A DNA stretch of 64,000 bases from Liolophura sinensis (GCF_032854445.1 NW_027018019.1:51973-115972); one strand, 5' to 3'. Positions 27,000-34,752 are shown, counted from the stretch's first letter. Program-made: numbers and translations. The notes: generated by a model from the letters alone, not told the origin.

Positions 27000-28450
27000 T
27001 CGAAATTTTTTCATTTTTGTTGGTGGGCATTGATTTTTTTTTCATTTTCGTTTCTTTGCATACTATTTCGTTTTAAATAACGACGAGTGTGTTGAATTTG
27101 GGGATAGTCTTTGAAGTCCAAATGTTGAATCATGTGCATGTATGAGTAGTTGCTTTCCGCGTTCAGCGTTGGTCATCTCGGTGATAAAAAGGGTCCGTTT
27201 CCAAAAAAATCATGCGCACAATAAATGTACATGATTTGTTTGTTTCAGGCTGGGGATGAATTAGGGGGAGTAATTTGCTTCTTGAAAGTTAATTTTAAGA
27301 CAGTAAGAGCTATCTCATGTTACATGTTTGTAACAGTATATGAAAAAAAGTATAAAAAAAAACTTCTTTACTGGATCATATGCAATAAGACATGCTGCAT
27401 TTCATTGCTGAAAATTACTATTCACAGCTGAGTTGTTTACCGTTATGTAAGCACTTGCGCTGTAGATGGTGTGTCGATAGGGTTTCCACTCCATGTAGGT
27501 GACATGTATAAGGGTGTACTCCCCAGCTCGCTGGCGCAGTGGCTGGCGCAGTGGCTGACGCAGTGGCTGGGTGACTGACTGGCAACAATGTATACAATGT
27601 ATACAAGACGCAGCCGATCAAAACAAAAACCACGTGTCCAAACAAAAACCACGTGTCAAAACAAAGCACAGCTGACAGCGATATGTTCCCTGAACAATGG
27701 TGAACGGGAATACCTATCTGGATGGTTCCTATGTTTTATGTATTAAAAAAGGGACTGGGTCAAGGTGTCAGTGTGTCATGCTAGGGCTGCTATCTATCAG
27801 AATGGTTCCTATGTATTATGTATTAAAAAAAATTTTTTTTAGCGGATTGACGCTTCATTTTAATTAGTAGATTACCGTATAAAGTAGTTGTCTATCGGTC
27901 ACCTTCAGACGTTGTTGTTGTTTCCAATTAATTAATATTACGCTTCGGATTCGCTAGATTTCTTATTGAAATAACAGTAGTTTTAGTTCAGTATATTTAA
28001 GGATAGTTGTGTCTTTTAATAGTTTGTAACTCCAGTAAAGCTAGATAGAAAGCCTGAGTAGCTTAGAGGATATTTCCTTATGTATTTCGTAGTAGAAATC
28101 CACGAATGTGTGTGCGGTGTCAAATGTATGTAAACAAGGGGGGCTAACTCCTGATGGAATACGCTTAGCAGGGGCGACTACTTTTGTTGGAAACGGAATC
28201 ATTCAAAGAGAAGCAGACAACCGTTTTCAGTGACGTTTATCCGTGATAAGCTGTCGATAACAAAGTATGTATTTCCCTTGCGCTTTGATTGCAACTGTTA
28301 ATATATTCAAATGTGCCGATCTAATTCAATATATACAACCCCTAGCCCTGGGTTGAGCGGAAGTAGACACAATGATGAAGCAAAGTGTCAGAGATTCTTG
28401 ACACTCTAACCATATTTACTTAAAAGAGAATTATACTGTAACGCAGTATG
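27000..28450. other. AT-rich non-coding part of left TIR
   Basis: No convincing gene seen. It holds a short tandem tract of CTGGCGCAGTGG type (27530-27580), two copies of ACAATGTATAC (27589-27605), two direct repeats around CCACGTGTC (27625-27658), two ATGTATTAAAAA blocks (27735-27750 and 27815-27832), a GGACTGGGTCA...GTGTGTCA motif copy (27751-27779), and one copy of the 162-bp repeat described separately. Confidence 0.6.
28027..28190 (-). repeat. 162-bp dispersed repeat, left TIR copy
   Basis: Begins TAACTCCAGTAAAGCTAG and ends ACTTTTGTTGG in this orientation. The same unit recurs at 41960-42122 (the TIR mirror) and at 41281-41440 and 40991-41152. A partial copy at 28709-28802 ends exactly where the left TIR stops. 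No coding potential is seen. Confidence 0.85.
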
Positions 28451-28708
28451 GGCGGTTGTCCTGTTGCCGTAATGAGTTTGCCAAGTACAGCTCAGTAACT
28501 GACTTCAAATGGCCGAAAAATACACTTGTCAGTGTGTTTATACATGGAGGCTGGTCGTCAAGGTTTTTACTCCAATATGGTATTACTAACCTAATCAAAG
28601 CCTGGTATGACCTAACTGAGATTCAATCAGAATTTGGAAGTGATAGGATGTCAACACCAATAAACCAATGTCACTGGTCAGTTTAGAGTAACCTCCCTTG
28701 GTTGGCTC

Positions 28709-28802
28709 TAACTCCAGTAAAGCTAGATAGAAAGCTTGAGTAGCTTAGAGGATATTTCCTTATGTATTTCGTAGTAGAAATCCACGAATGTGTGCGATGT
28801 CA
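28709..28802 (-). repeat. 162-bp repeat, partial copy at the TIR boundary
   Basis: Starts with the same TAACTCCAGTAAAGCTAG and matches the first 94 bp of the unit, then is replaced by unique T-rich sequence. This junction defines the inner edge of the left TIR; the right arm keeps the full unit. Confidence 0.8.
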
Positions 28803-28880
28803 CGCTTTTTTTTGTTTGTTTTGTTTTTCCCTTCATACATTCTCGTTTTGTGTTTATCTATGTGTGTTTTTTACAGGAAG

Positions 28881-28973
28881 ATGACTAGGGTGGTGCGCGT
28901 TATAAACATTGACCAGTGTCAGGACTTTCATATTGGCGATACAATCATCATCACGAGACATTTCTCACCGTGA
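28881..28973 (+). CDS. Short ORF with RHIM-like motif
   Basis: A 30-codon frame from ATG 28881. It is preceded by a long T-rich tract ending TTTTTTACAG at 28876, a good 3' splice site, and followed by AATAAA at 29045. It can therefore be a terminal exon, or, unspliced, the C-terminus of a 61-residue protein from ATG 28788 whose first 29 residues form a membrane-like hydrophobic stretch. Residues 8-24 read INIDQCQDFHIGDTIII, which resembles the RHIM/amyloid-signalling pattern I-x-I-x-N-C-x-x-V-Q-I-G-D-x-N. I18, G19 and D20 are kept, but the usual V-Q is F-H and the later Asn is Ile. RHIM function is inference; the resemblance could be chance in so short a peptide. Confidence 0.35.
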   Translation: MTRVVRVINIDQCQDFHIGDTIIITRHFSP

Positions 28974-29044
28974 CACCAAAATAATGGACACTTACAACAT
29001 GTATTTATTCGTTCATTCGTTTGTTCACTGTTCGAGTTCGAAAA

Positions 29045-29050
29045 AATAAA
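29045..29050 (+). terminator. AATAAA polyadenylation signal
   Basis: AATAAA 72 bp after the stop of the RHIM-like frame, in a short A-rich stretch. It supports a transcript ending here on the plus strand before the integrase promoter. Confidence 0.4.
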
Positions 29051-29124
29051 TTAAAAAAGTTTTCAGGTTGACGACCCTGGTCTTTTGTGTTGGTTATTGT
29101 CTTTACCTGTTGGTGAAGGGATAG

Positions 29125-29190
<66 letters not shown>
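29125..29190. repeat. (TCTA)n microsatellite
   Basis: About 16 uninterrupted TCTA units in the intergenic region before the integrase gene. Copy number is likely to vary between copies of the element. Confidence 0.98.
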
Positions 29191-29266
29191 GTTTGATTGA
29201 TGTGGCTAGGGTTCGGTCGGTGAAGGCATTAGAATGACGACGGTGTCTTCTTTATGTCTTTTCTAG

Positions 29267-29473
29267 CCTGGCGAAGCTCCGTACAACGCCGCAATGGAAA
29301 GACTGGGTAGCTGTCGTCACCGACCTGCAAAGCTACACAAGTGTACTTCATAGTATGTTTGCGGATGGTAGGGTGAACGGGGGACGACTGCAGGTGCTGC
29401 AAGCGTACACTGAAGACGTCTGTCAGCATGTCGAGGATTCCCGACATTACGTACATTACTCTATTACGTAGAG
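29267..29473 (+). other. Possible plus-strand exon of unknown gene
   Basis: After TTATGTCTTTTCTAG (acceptor-like, ending at 29266) a frame is open for about 69 codons to a TAG near 29471. The inferred peptide is helix-like with regular hydrophobic spacing (for example DWVAVVTDLQSY and GGRLQVLQAYTEDV). It has no early ATG, so it would need an upstream exon. A 100-codon ATG-initiated frame on the opposite strand (29531-29229) covers the same DNA; I cannot say which, if either, is used. Confidence 0.25.
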
Positions 29474-29609
29474 ATTGCTCGTCCCACGTTAACAGAGGTC
29501 TGTCAACGCTCCGTGTTACAGACCTGTACATTGCTGTAAAGAATAATACTAATACTGTTACCTTACTATGGAATCCATCCCCAGTGTTTTTGTGTTTTCT
29601 TTTTATATG

Positions 29610-29640
29610 GACTGGGTCAGTGTGTCAGTGTGTCAGGCTA
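29610..29640 (+). promoter_or_regulatory. GTCAGTGTGTCA motif before the integrase
   Basis: GACTGGGTCAGTGTGTCAGT followed by GTGTCAGGCTA, 15 bp before the TATA box of the integrase gene. Similar sequences occur at 27751, 32281, 36892 (inverted), 37032 and 42371 (inverted), so it is either a repeated regulatory module or a dispersed repeat. Confidence 0.45.
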
Positions 29641-29654
29641 GGGCCACTCTATAC

Positions 29655-29662
29655 TATATATA
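29655..29662 (+). promoter_or_regulatory. TATA box of the integrase gene
   Basis: TATATATA in the context CTATACTATATATAGGCGG, about 70 bp upstream of the integrase ATG. The GC-rich step after it and the short leader fit a Pol II core promoter. Confidence 0.55.
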
Positions 29663-29730
29663 GGCGGTCTGAGGTGGGTTCACTCATTACACACAACAGA
29701 CACCAAGCAGCAAGGACGACGTGGCGGACT

Positions 29731-30852
29731 ATGCCTCGCACGAAAAAAAAATCAATCACGCCGGGCCGTGGTTCAAACCCGATCGATACCGCTCTCCATG
29801 CTTTGTATTACAACCCGGACAGTCCAGCGGCTTACAGCGGGGTTCAACCCCTGCTCAAGGCAGCTCGACAACAGGGACTCAAAGTGAGTCGAACCCACGT
29901 GTCGGCTTGGCTGGCTCAGCAGGACACGTACACACTCCACCGACCTGCACGCCGCCATTACCCGCGTAACCGAGTGGTGGTTGGGGGTATGGACAGTCAG
30001 TGGCAGGCGGACCTGGTCGACATGACAGCGTTCACCAAAGAGAATGACAACAACCGTTACCTACTGACCTGCATCGATGTGCTCTCCAAGTATACCTGGG
30101 TGATCCCACTCCGGACCAAAACCGGGGCTCGTTTGATCGAGGCATTTCAACAGATTTTCAAGACGGGTCGCCGACCGTTGTACCTGCAAACGGACGAGGG
30201 GAAAGAGTTTCTGAACAGACCGTTTCAAGCCTTTTTAAAGGACAAAGGGGTGTTTTTCTTTCACACGTTTAACGAAACCAAAGCCTCCGTGGTAGAACGG
30301 TTCAACCGCACTTTGAAAGGTCGCATGTACAAATATTTCACCGCTCACAACACTCGGCGCTACCTGGACGCCTTACCGGCCCTGGTTCGCGGTTACAATC
30401 AAGCCTACCACCGAAGCATACGACGAGCCCCTATCGACGTCACTCCCCAGAACCAGAAGGAAGTCCGGCAAGTCTTGTACGGTCCATCCACACACAAACG
30501 CTCGGTCCACCGGTATCGGGCCGGTGATCTCGTGCGTATCAGTAAAGTGAAAGGGAAATTTGAAAAATCATACCTGCCGAATTGGAGCACGGAAATGTTC
30601 CGTATCGTCCGCTCCCACCCTCGACAGCCTGCTGTGTACACACTGGAGGATTTGAACGGGGATCAATTGCTAGGGACGTTTTACGAAACCGAACTCCAAC
30701 CGGTGACAGCCGCGGTGGATAAGTTTTATCAGGTGGAGAAGATCTTAAAAAGGGAGCGGCGGCGAGGGAAACTGTGCTATTGGGTGAAGTGGGTAGGTTA
30801 TCCACCCAGCTTTAATTCTTGGGTCCCGGCCACGGACGTGAAACGTATTTAA
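29731..30852 (+). CDS. Retroviral-type integrase with chromodomain
   Basis: A 373-residue DDE integrase that would catalyse strand transfer of the element ends, giving the 6-bp target duplication. The ATG at 29731 lies just after the promoter; the frame extends upstream to 29428 but that part crosses the TATA box and looks non-coding. The catalytic triad is D94 (WQAD), D155 (LQTDEGKEF) and E189 (ASVVERFNR). The N-terminal section includes the QDTYTLHRPARR segment typical of Polinton integrases. A C-terminal chromodomain occupies about residues 332-373, with Y333, W351, W354 and W364 as aromatic positions; it may target methylated-histone chromatin, which would fit insertion into satellite heterochromatin. 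The gene is intact. It belongs to the Polinton c-integrase family. Confidence 0.97.
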   Translation: MPRTKKKSITPGRGSNPIDTALHALYYNPDSPAAYSGVQPLLKAARQQGLKVSRTHVSAWLAQQDTYTLHRPARRHYPRNRVVVGGMDSQWQADLVDMTAFTKENDNNRYLLTCIDVLSKYTWVIPLRTKTGARLIEAFQQIFKTGRRPLYLQTDEGKEFLNRPFQAFLKDKGVFFFHTFNETKASVVERFNRTLKGRMYKYFTAHNTRRYLDALPALVRGYNQAYHRSIRRAPIDVTPQNQKEVRQVLYGPSTHKRSVHRYRAGDLVRISKVKGKFEKSYLPNWSTEMFRIVRSHPRQPAVYTLEDLNGDQLLGTFYETELQPVTAAVDKFYQVEKILKRERRRGKLCYWVKWVGYPPSFNSWVPATDVKRI

Positions 30853-30902
30853 ACCCGAGGCTAACGGGGTCGCTACCACTTCCGACTGACCTGCCTTAAG
30901 GG

Positions 30903-31523
30903 ATGGATCGGTGTATACAAGGCTTGCGCGAGAATAAAGGGACCGTAGCAGCCGTACTGGGCGTTCTCTTGTACATCGGTGCTTTAGTGGGTGGATTGGC
31001 TGCAGAACTCAGCCTACAACTGCTCCAAGACCAGTCAACCCTACAATATCTACGAGGACAATTAAACAAGACGCGTTTCCGCTGGATTGGGACACCTGTA
31101 TCGCCACCCCAACCACCGTCAATCGCCCGTCGGTTTGACAATACCGAGAACGCCGTCACTGCCACTAGCGCCATTACCCCGAGCTGGGATCGAACTCCCA
31201 CGTCACAACCCTCCACACCCACCACTACCACACTACACCGACGGCACCCACTCTCCTCAAACTCCTCAAACTCCTCAAACTCTTCAAACTCCTCACCCCC
31301 TTCACCCACCCCTACTCACCCCACCACACCAATACCTAGCATCGTTTCCACACCTGTCTATCTACCCCCTAACACAACACAGGTAACACAGGTAACACAG
31401 GTAACACAGGTAACACAGCCAACACAGGCAACGCAGGCAACGCAGGCACCATCACCTGCCGTCACTCCCCCCACTATCCACCACCCCCACCCGTACGACG
31501 ATCCAAACCGCCGACGGAGCTAG
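30903..31523 (+). CDS. Pro/Thr/Ser-rich single-span membrane protein
   Basis: A 206-residue protein of no family I can name. Residues about 13-36 form a hydrophobic span (GTVAAVLGVLLYIGALVGG) with basic residues before it, so an N-in orientation with an outside C-terminus is likely. The remainder is low complexity: a run of SSNSSNSSN near residues 117-132, then a tract of TQV/TQA repeats from a 9-bp DNA repeat (31377-31450), and many Pro and His. The composition suggests a mucin-like, O-glycosylated stalk. It lies between integrase and ATPase with short spacers (50 and 8 bp). A role as virion-membrane or envelope-type protein is only inference. The start is ATG 30903. Confidence 0.7.
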   Translation: MDRCIQGLRENKGTVAAVLGVLLYIGALVGGLAAELSLQLLQDQSTLQYLRGQLNKTRFRWIGTPVSPPQPPSIARRFDNTENAVTATSAITPSWDRTPTSQPSTPTTTTLHRRHPLSSNSSNSSNSSNSSPPSPTPTHPTTPIPSIVSTPVYLPPNTTQVTQVTQVTQVTQPTQATQATQAPSPAVTPPTIHHPHPYDDPNRRRS

Positions 31524-31531
31524 TTCTACCC

Positions 31532-32149
31532 ATGGACACGCGATGGGAGCATCCCTTTACCTGCATTGTCAGCGGCCCGACGGGATCTGGGAAGTCTGTG
31601 TTTGTGAAACGGTTAGTGGAACACGCTCCAGCTCTCATTCATCCACCCCCACAACGCATCGTCTGGTGTTACGGGGAGTGGCAGCCATTGTACACCACGT
31701 TACCTCACGTTCAGTTTGAAGAAGGTGTGCCCAGCCCGTCCAGTTTCGACCCGGGGGAGCGGACGTTAGTCGTCGTGGATGATTTGATGGCTGAAGCCGA
31801 CGATCGCGTGACAAAACTCTTCACCAAAGGCAGTCACCACCGCAATATCAGCGTGGTGTACATCGTGCAGAATTTGTTTAACAAAACCAAAGACCATCGA
31901 ACCATCAGTCTGAACGCACACTACTTGGTGCTGTTCAAAAACCCGCGAGATGTATCCCAAATTACCACGATCGCTAAACAAATGGCTCCAGGGCGGACAC
32001 AGTACGTGCGCGAGGCCTTTGAAGATGCCACGGCTGAACCTCACGGGTATTTGCTGGTGGATTTCAAGCAAACCACACCCGATCACCTGCGACTTCGCAC
32101 CCACATTTTCCCCGGGGAGATTCAACACGCCTATCTCCCCAAGTCATAA
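31532..32149 (+). CDS. FtsK/HerA-type genome packaging ATPase
   Basis: A 205-residue P-loop ATPase of the A32-like packaging group, which drives DNA into the preformed capsid in Polintons, adintoviruses and relatives. Walker A is GPTGSGKS at residues 15-22 and Walker B is TLVVVDDL at 78-85, followed by an MAEADDRVTKLFTKGSHHR segment. A polar QN at about 112-113 could be the sensor position, in VVYIVQNLF. Length and motif spacing are normal and the frame is intact. It begins eight bases after the membrane-protein stop. Confidence 0.95.
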   Translation: MDTRWEHPFTCIVSGPTGSGKSVFVKRLVEHAPALIHPPPQRIVWCYGEWQPLYTTLPHVQFEEGVPSPSSFDPGERTLVVVDDLMAEADDRVTKLFTKGSHHRNISVVYIVQNLFNKTKDHRTISLNAHYLVLFKNPRDVSQITTIAKQMAPGRTQYVREAFEDATAEPHGYLLVDFKQTTPDHLRLRTHIFPGEIQHAYLPKS

Positions 32150-32366
32150 CACCAACTTTGAACCTACAATCTACCACATCAGTTTGTTTTGGCTGGCTGG
32201 CTGGTGGGTAGGCTGGTGGGTGGGCTGGCTGACGTGTCAGCTGACGGACTGGTAAAACAGTGTATTATTGCGGCGAGCGGTGACTAGGTCGGTGTGTCAG
32301 TGTGTCATCATAAAACTTTGAACACACAGTCTATCACCTCAGTTGCTCTCACGACGACGACCCGTG
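32150..32366. other. Intergenic region with GGCT repeats and motif copy
   Basis: Contains a GGCTGGCTGGTGGGTA-type tract (32190-32235), a small palindrome around GTCAGCTGAC and one copy of the GTGTCAGTGTGTCA motif (32281-32307), which is 60-86 bp before the next ATG. It may hold the promoter for the downstream small virion genes; no TATA box is clear. Confidence 0.45.
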
Positions 32367-32753
32367 ATGAGGTCACACCGTCTCCAACGTTACGGTCCCT
32401 TATTAACCCTACTCGCGCGAGCCACCCCCTCTATTCGTCAGGCTGTGCTGCGGGGTAACGATCCAGGATTACTCCGGGGCTTGTGTGAATGTGCTAAGAA
32501 TGTGTTAAATGGAAACGTCCCACTCTCGCCGGCTCAGAAGGTGAAGTTACAGCGACACAAGACGGGTCTTCGCACTTTGGTGAAGAAAAGTGTTCCCCTG
32601 CATAAGAAAGGACGGATTGTTCAACGTGGTGGATTCCTGCCACTGCTTCTCGCTCCCCTCCTCGCCAAAGCCATTGTACCAGCCGTTCTCGGGGGTGTTG
32701 TCGGCGGTGTCGTTAAGGGTGTCACTAGTAAGGCTATAGCTGGTGGTAGGTAA
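32367..32753 (+). CDS. Small basic virion-type protein with hydrophobic tail
   Basis: 128 residues from ATG 32367. The N-terminal half is basic and helical, with the motif GLCECAKNVLNGNVPLSPAQK (about residues 41-61), then a Lys/Arg-rich segment. The C-terminus is a Gly/Val/Leu-rich hydrophobic segment beginning RGGFLPLLLAPLLAKAIVP. This CECAxNxLxGNVPL pattern is one I associate with a small conserved protein of many animal Polintons and adintoviruses. It is suggested to be a minor virion or membrane-active/core protein comparable to small adenovirus proteins, but its function is not proven. The frame is intact; its stop shares a base with the next start (TAATG at 32751-32755). Confidence 0.75.
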   Translation: MRSHRLQRYGPLLTLLARATPSIRQAVLRGNDPGLLRGLCECAKNVLNGNVPLSPAQKVKLQRHKTGLRTLVKKSVPLHKKGRIVQRGGFLPLLLAPLLAKAIVPAVLGGVVGGVVKGVTSKAIAGGR

Positions 32754-33451
32754 TGCAGCACGCCAAGAAAATGGCCTTGGTCGAGCCACGGCTCTTAGAG
32801 ACGCTCACACGACCTTCACCTTCAGCCCATCCACCTCCAGCCCACCCCAACTCCCCATACCCCGTCCCCAGTACGGTGAAAGCCCTCAACACGCTTGATC
32901 AAGAGATGGCCTCGATCCTCCACGACAGGACTCTCTCGGACGAGGAGAAAATACAGCGATATCACCACACCCTTCAACGGTACCGAACGTTTCAAGATCA
33001 ATACCAAATCGGGCGGCGACCGAGTTCGATCCCACCTCAGGCCAAATCCACAGCCAGTCGTTTTTTGAGCGAGGCGGATAAGGCGATGTTAGACACCCCG
33101 ACCCAAACCCTCCAGCCTACCACCCCTACCATCCCTACCACCCCTAGCCCCTCACACGAGCGCTCAATACCCCGGGATCACTACCGGGCTTGGGTGCGGG
33201 AAAAAATGAGCACACCCGCCGAGCTGGGGAATCCCCCGACCGAGCTGGGGAATCCCCCGATCGCCAGAACCCCGACCAGCCAACATAAAAAAAAACCAGG
33301 CCCTCCACTACCACCTCTAGTTCCACACACACACCACACACCACACACACCACACCAAAGCGACCCAAGAAGACGCGACGAGGCCAGCGACCTGAACTCC
33401 GGCCCGCTTCATCTATCATACGCCCGCTCAGGTGGAGTCCCTATTAATTAA
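32753..33451 (+). CDS. Conserved Polinton protein with LDQEM helical core
   Basis: 232 residues in this frame. It opens with MQHAKKMALVEPRLLETL, then a Pro-rich linker, then a helical core NTLDQEMASILHDRTLSDEE followed by KIQRYHHTLQRY (about residues 46-77), a pattern I associate with a widespread Polinton/adintovirus protein of unknown role. The rest is disordered, Pro/Thr/Ser rich, with a 21-bp DNA repeat (33212-33260) encoding AELGNPP units. A run of nine A at 33287-33295 lies before the C-terminal 50 residues. The adjacent frame is open to 33447 and is basic and aromatic-ending, more like the expected C-terminus of such proteins, so slippage or a one-base change here is possible. It may be a scaffold or core protein; function unknown. 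Confidence 0.7.
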   Translation: MQHAKKMALVEPRLLETLTRPSPSAHPPPAHPNSPYPVPSTVKALNTLDQEMASILHDRTLSDEEKIQRYHHTLQRYRTFQDQYQIGRRPSSIPPQAKSTASRFLSEADKAMLDTPTQTLQPTTPTIPTTPSPSHERSIPRDHYRAWVREKMSTPAELGNPPTELGNPPIARTPTSQHKKKPGPPLPPLVPHTHHTPHTPHQSDPRRRDEASDLNSGPLHLSYARSGGVPIN

Positions 33452-33511
33452 ATACAGGCACCAGAGGACAAAACGATCAGTCCACCTGAGGGAGATCATC
33501 TCACCCACACC

Positions 33512-34288
33512 ATGTTTTACGTGACGCTACCCAGTAACAGCTCGCTGGACTACTTCCCCAACAATGCCTTGACGCGTTTCACCACCCAATTACCCCGCCC
33601 CATCCATTTGACAGGTGACTGGGAATGTGGGCTGGTCGAAATACAGTATCCCCGGACCTGGTTTAACGTGCGGTCAGGTGAAGTGTGGTATACCATAGAC
33701 TCCCCAAAAGACTCGCACCACGGTAAGCATAAGCTCATATTACCAGCCGGCTACTACCCGACACCCAAAGACCTGGCCTGGGGGTTGACCAAATTGTTAA
33801 GCGAGACAGAGATCCGCGATCTCCAGGAGCACGCCGGGGACTTAACGTTTGAGTTCGACGATATGCAGCGGAAATACAGCGCGCGGTTTGAGAAACCACT
33901 GGGGCTTGGTTTCAGCCCACGGCTAATGCAACTCAAGAATTTACCGTGCGGATGGGTCATGGGACCGGCGGACCTCATGTATGTCGGTGCCGAGGATTTA
34001 ACGATCAGCACACCCACGCTGTACGTGTACACAGACATTATCGAACCGCGTGTGGTGGGGGACACGTTGGCCCCGCTGTTGCGGACGGTTACCACGGAAG
34101 GGCAGTATGGGGAGCACGTCTCCAAGACTTCTTTCCAACACGTGGAATACATCCCCGTGCAGTCCAAACATTTCTCGACGGTGGACATTGATATTAGGGA
34201 CGACACGGGTCGATCCGTCGCATTTGAACGCGGTAAAGTGGTGGTGACACTTCACTTTCGACAGCGGCGTGCTTTACCCTTGCAATAA
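33512..34288 (+). CDS. Minor capsid (penton-like) protein
   Basis: A 258-residue protein that matches the single jelly-roll minor capsid protein of Polintons, which forms the pentameric vertices. The start MFYVTLPSNSSLDYFPNNAL followed by a FTTQLPRPIHLTGDWECGLVEIQYP-like strand pattern is characteristic of the family (N-terminus about 1-50). Further beta strands run to the C-terminal basic end RRALPLQ. The length is normal and no breaks are seen. The ATG at 33512 follows CACACC. The stop overlaps the next start by one base (TAATG at 34286-34290). Confidence 0.9.
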   Translation: MFYVTLPSNSSLDYFPNNALTRFTTQLPRPIHLTGDWECGLVEIQYPRTWFNVRSGEVWYTIDSPKDSHHGKHKLILPAGYYPTPKDLAWGLTKLLSETEIRDLQEHAGDLTFEFDDMQRKYSARFEKPLGLGFSPRLMQLKNLPCGWVMGPADLMYVGAEDLTISTPTLYVYTDIIEPRVVGDTLAPLLRTVTTEGQYGEHVSKTSFQHVEYIPVQSKHFSTVDIDIRDDTGRSVAFERGKVVVTLHFRQRRALPLQ

Positions 34289-34752
34289 TGGCATCACAGC
34301 AGGCTTACATCGACTATTACACCAAACAAGCCGGCGGAGGTGGGTTACCTGTGTTTCGGGGTGTGGCTGTCCAGCGCGGTCACGGTTTGCTGGGTGGTCT
34401 CAGCAAACTCCTCCCACAGCCCTTGCTAACCTCGCCGGCTGTGAAAGCACTGGGCAAAACGGCGTTACGAACCGGACTGCAAGTCGTGGGGGATGTGCTG
34501 AGTGGGGGCGTGTCACCACAACAGGCTTTGAAACGACGCGGTTTGGCGACTGGAAAACAGCTGCTGGTCAAAGCTAGTCGCTACGCCCGACAGCGGTTAC
34601 TGGGTGAGCCTATAAAACGGAAGACACCGCGCGTCACGCCCACTCGTCACCGACACGTGGGACTTAAAAGACGTGCCGTCAAGCCCAGAAGAAGACACAT
34701 CAAAACTCGAGCCACATCGAATGCCCTGAATCCACCGGATATTTTCAGCTAA
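34288..34752 (+). CDS. Basic Gly-rich virion core-type protein
   Basis: 154 residues. The N-terminal part reads YIDYYTKQAGGGGLPVFRG, followed by QRGHGLLGGLSKLLPQPLL and an amphipathic region ending GDVLSGG (about residues 70-77). The last 60 residues are very basic (RKTPRV, LKRRAVKPRRRH). This pattern, YYxxQAGxG then QRGHG, is typical of a short protein next to the capsid genes in Polintons/adintoviruses, thought to correspond to adenovirus-type minor core or cement proteins. The GGGGL stretch could be a protease cleavage site, but that is speculative. The frame is intact and translation is probably coupled to the penton gene through TAATG. Confidence 0.75.
   Translation: MASQQAYIDYYTKQAGGGGLPVFRGVAVQRGHGLLGGLSKLLPQPLLTSPAVKALGKTALRTGLQVVGDVLSGGVSPQQALKRRGLATGKQLLVKASRYARQRLLGEPIKRKTPRVTPTRHRHVGLKRRAVKPRRRHIKTRATSNALNPPDIFS

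Larger units (their letters stand above)
25834..28802 (+). repeat. Left terminal inverted repeat (about 2.97 kb)
   Basis: Matches the reverse complement of 41347-44317 almost base for base. The match ends abruptly at GATGTCA: here it continues CGCTTTTTT, in the other arm AATGTATG. Differences seen are single substitutions and one-base homopolymer changes, for example six versus seven G near 26,183. Most Polinton TIRs are a few hundred bp to about 1 kb, so this is long. It carries a zinc-finger gene and a tRNA-like sequence, so both exist in two copies per element. Confidence 0.95.

Noticed and set aside
27418-27669. Two overlapping minus-strand frames in the TIR
   Set aside because: They run through short direct repeats (GCAGTGGCTG) and have low-complexity translations; no promoter or family similarity.
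28456-28686. 76-codon frame in the left TIR (mirror at 41463-41693)
   Set aside because: It lacks an ATG at its start (opens with TTG), resembles nothing I know, and the two TIR copies differ at amino-acid-changing sites.
29428-29730. Upstream extension of the integrase frame
   Set aside because: It would cross the TATA box and the repeated motif and adds no integrase domain; ATG 29731 fits the family start better.
34269-34577. Alternative frame overlapping the core-type protein gene
   Set aside because: It is a shadow frame without family features; the frame at 34288 carries the conserved YYTKQAGG and QRGHG motifs.
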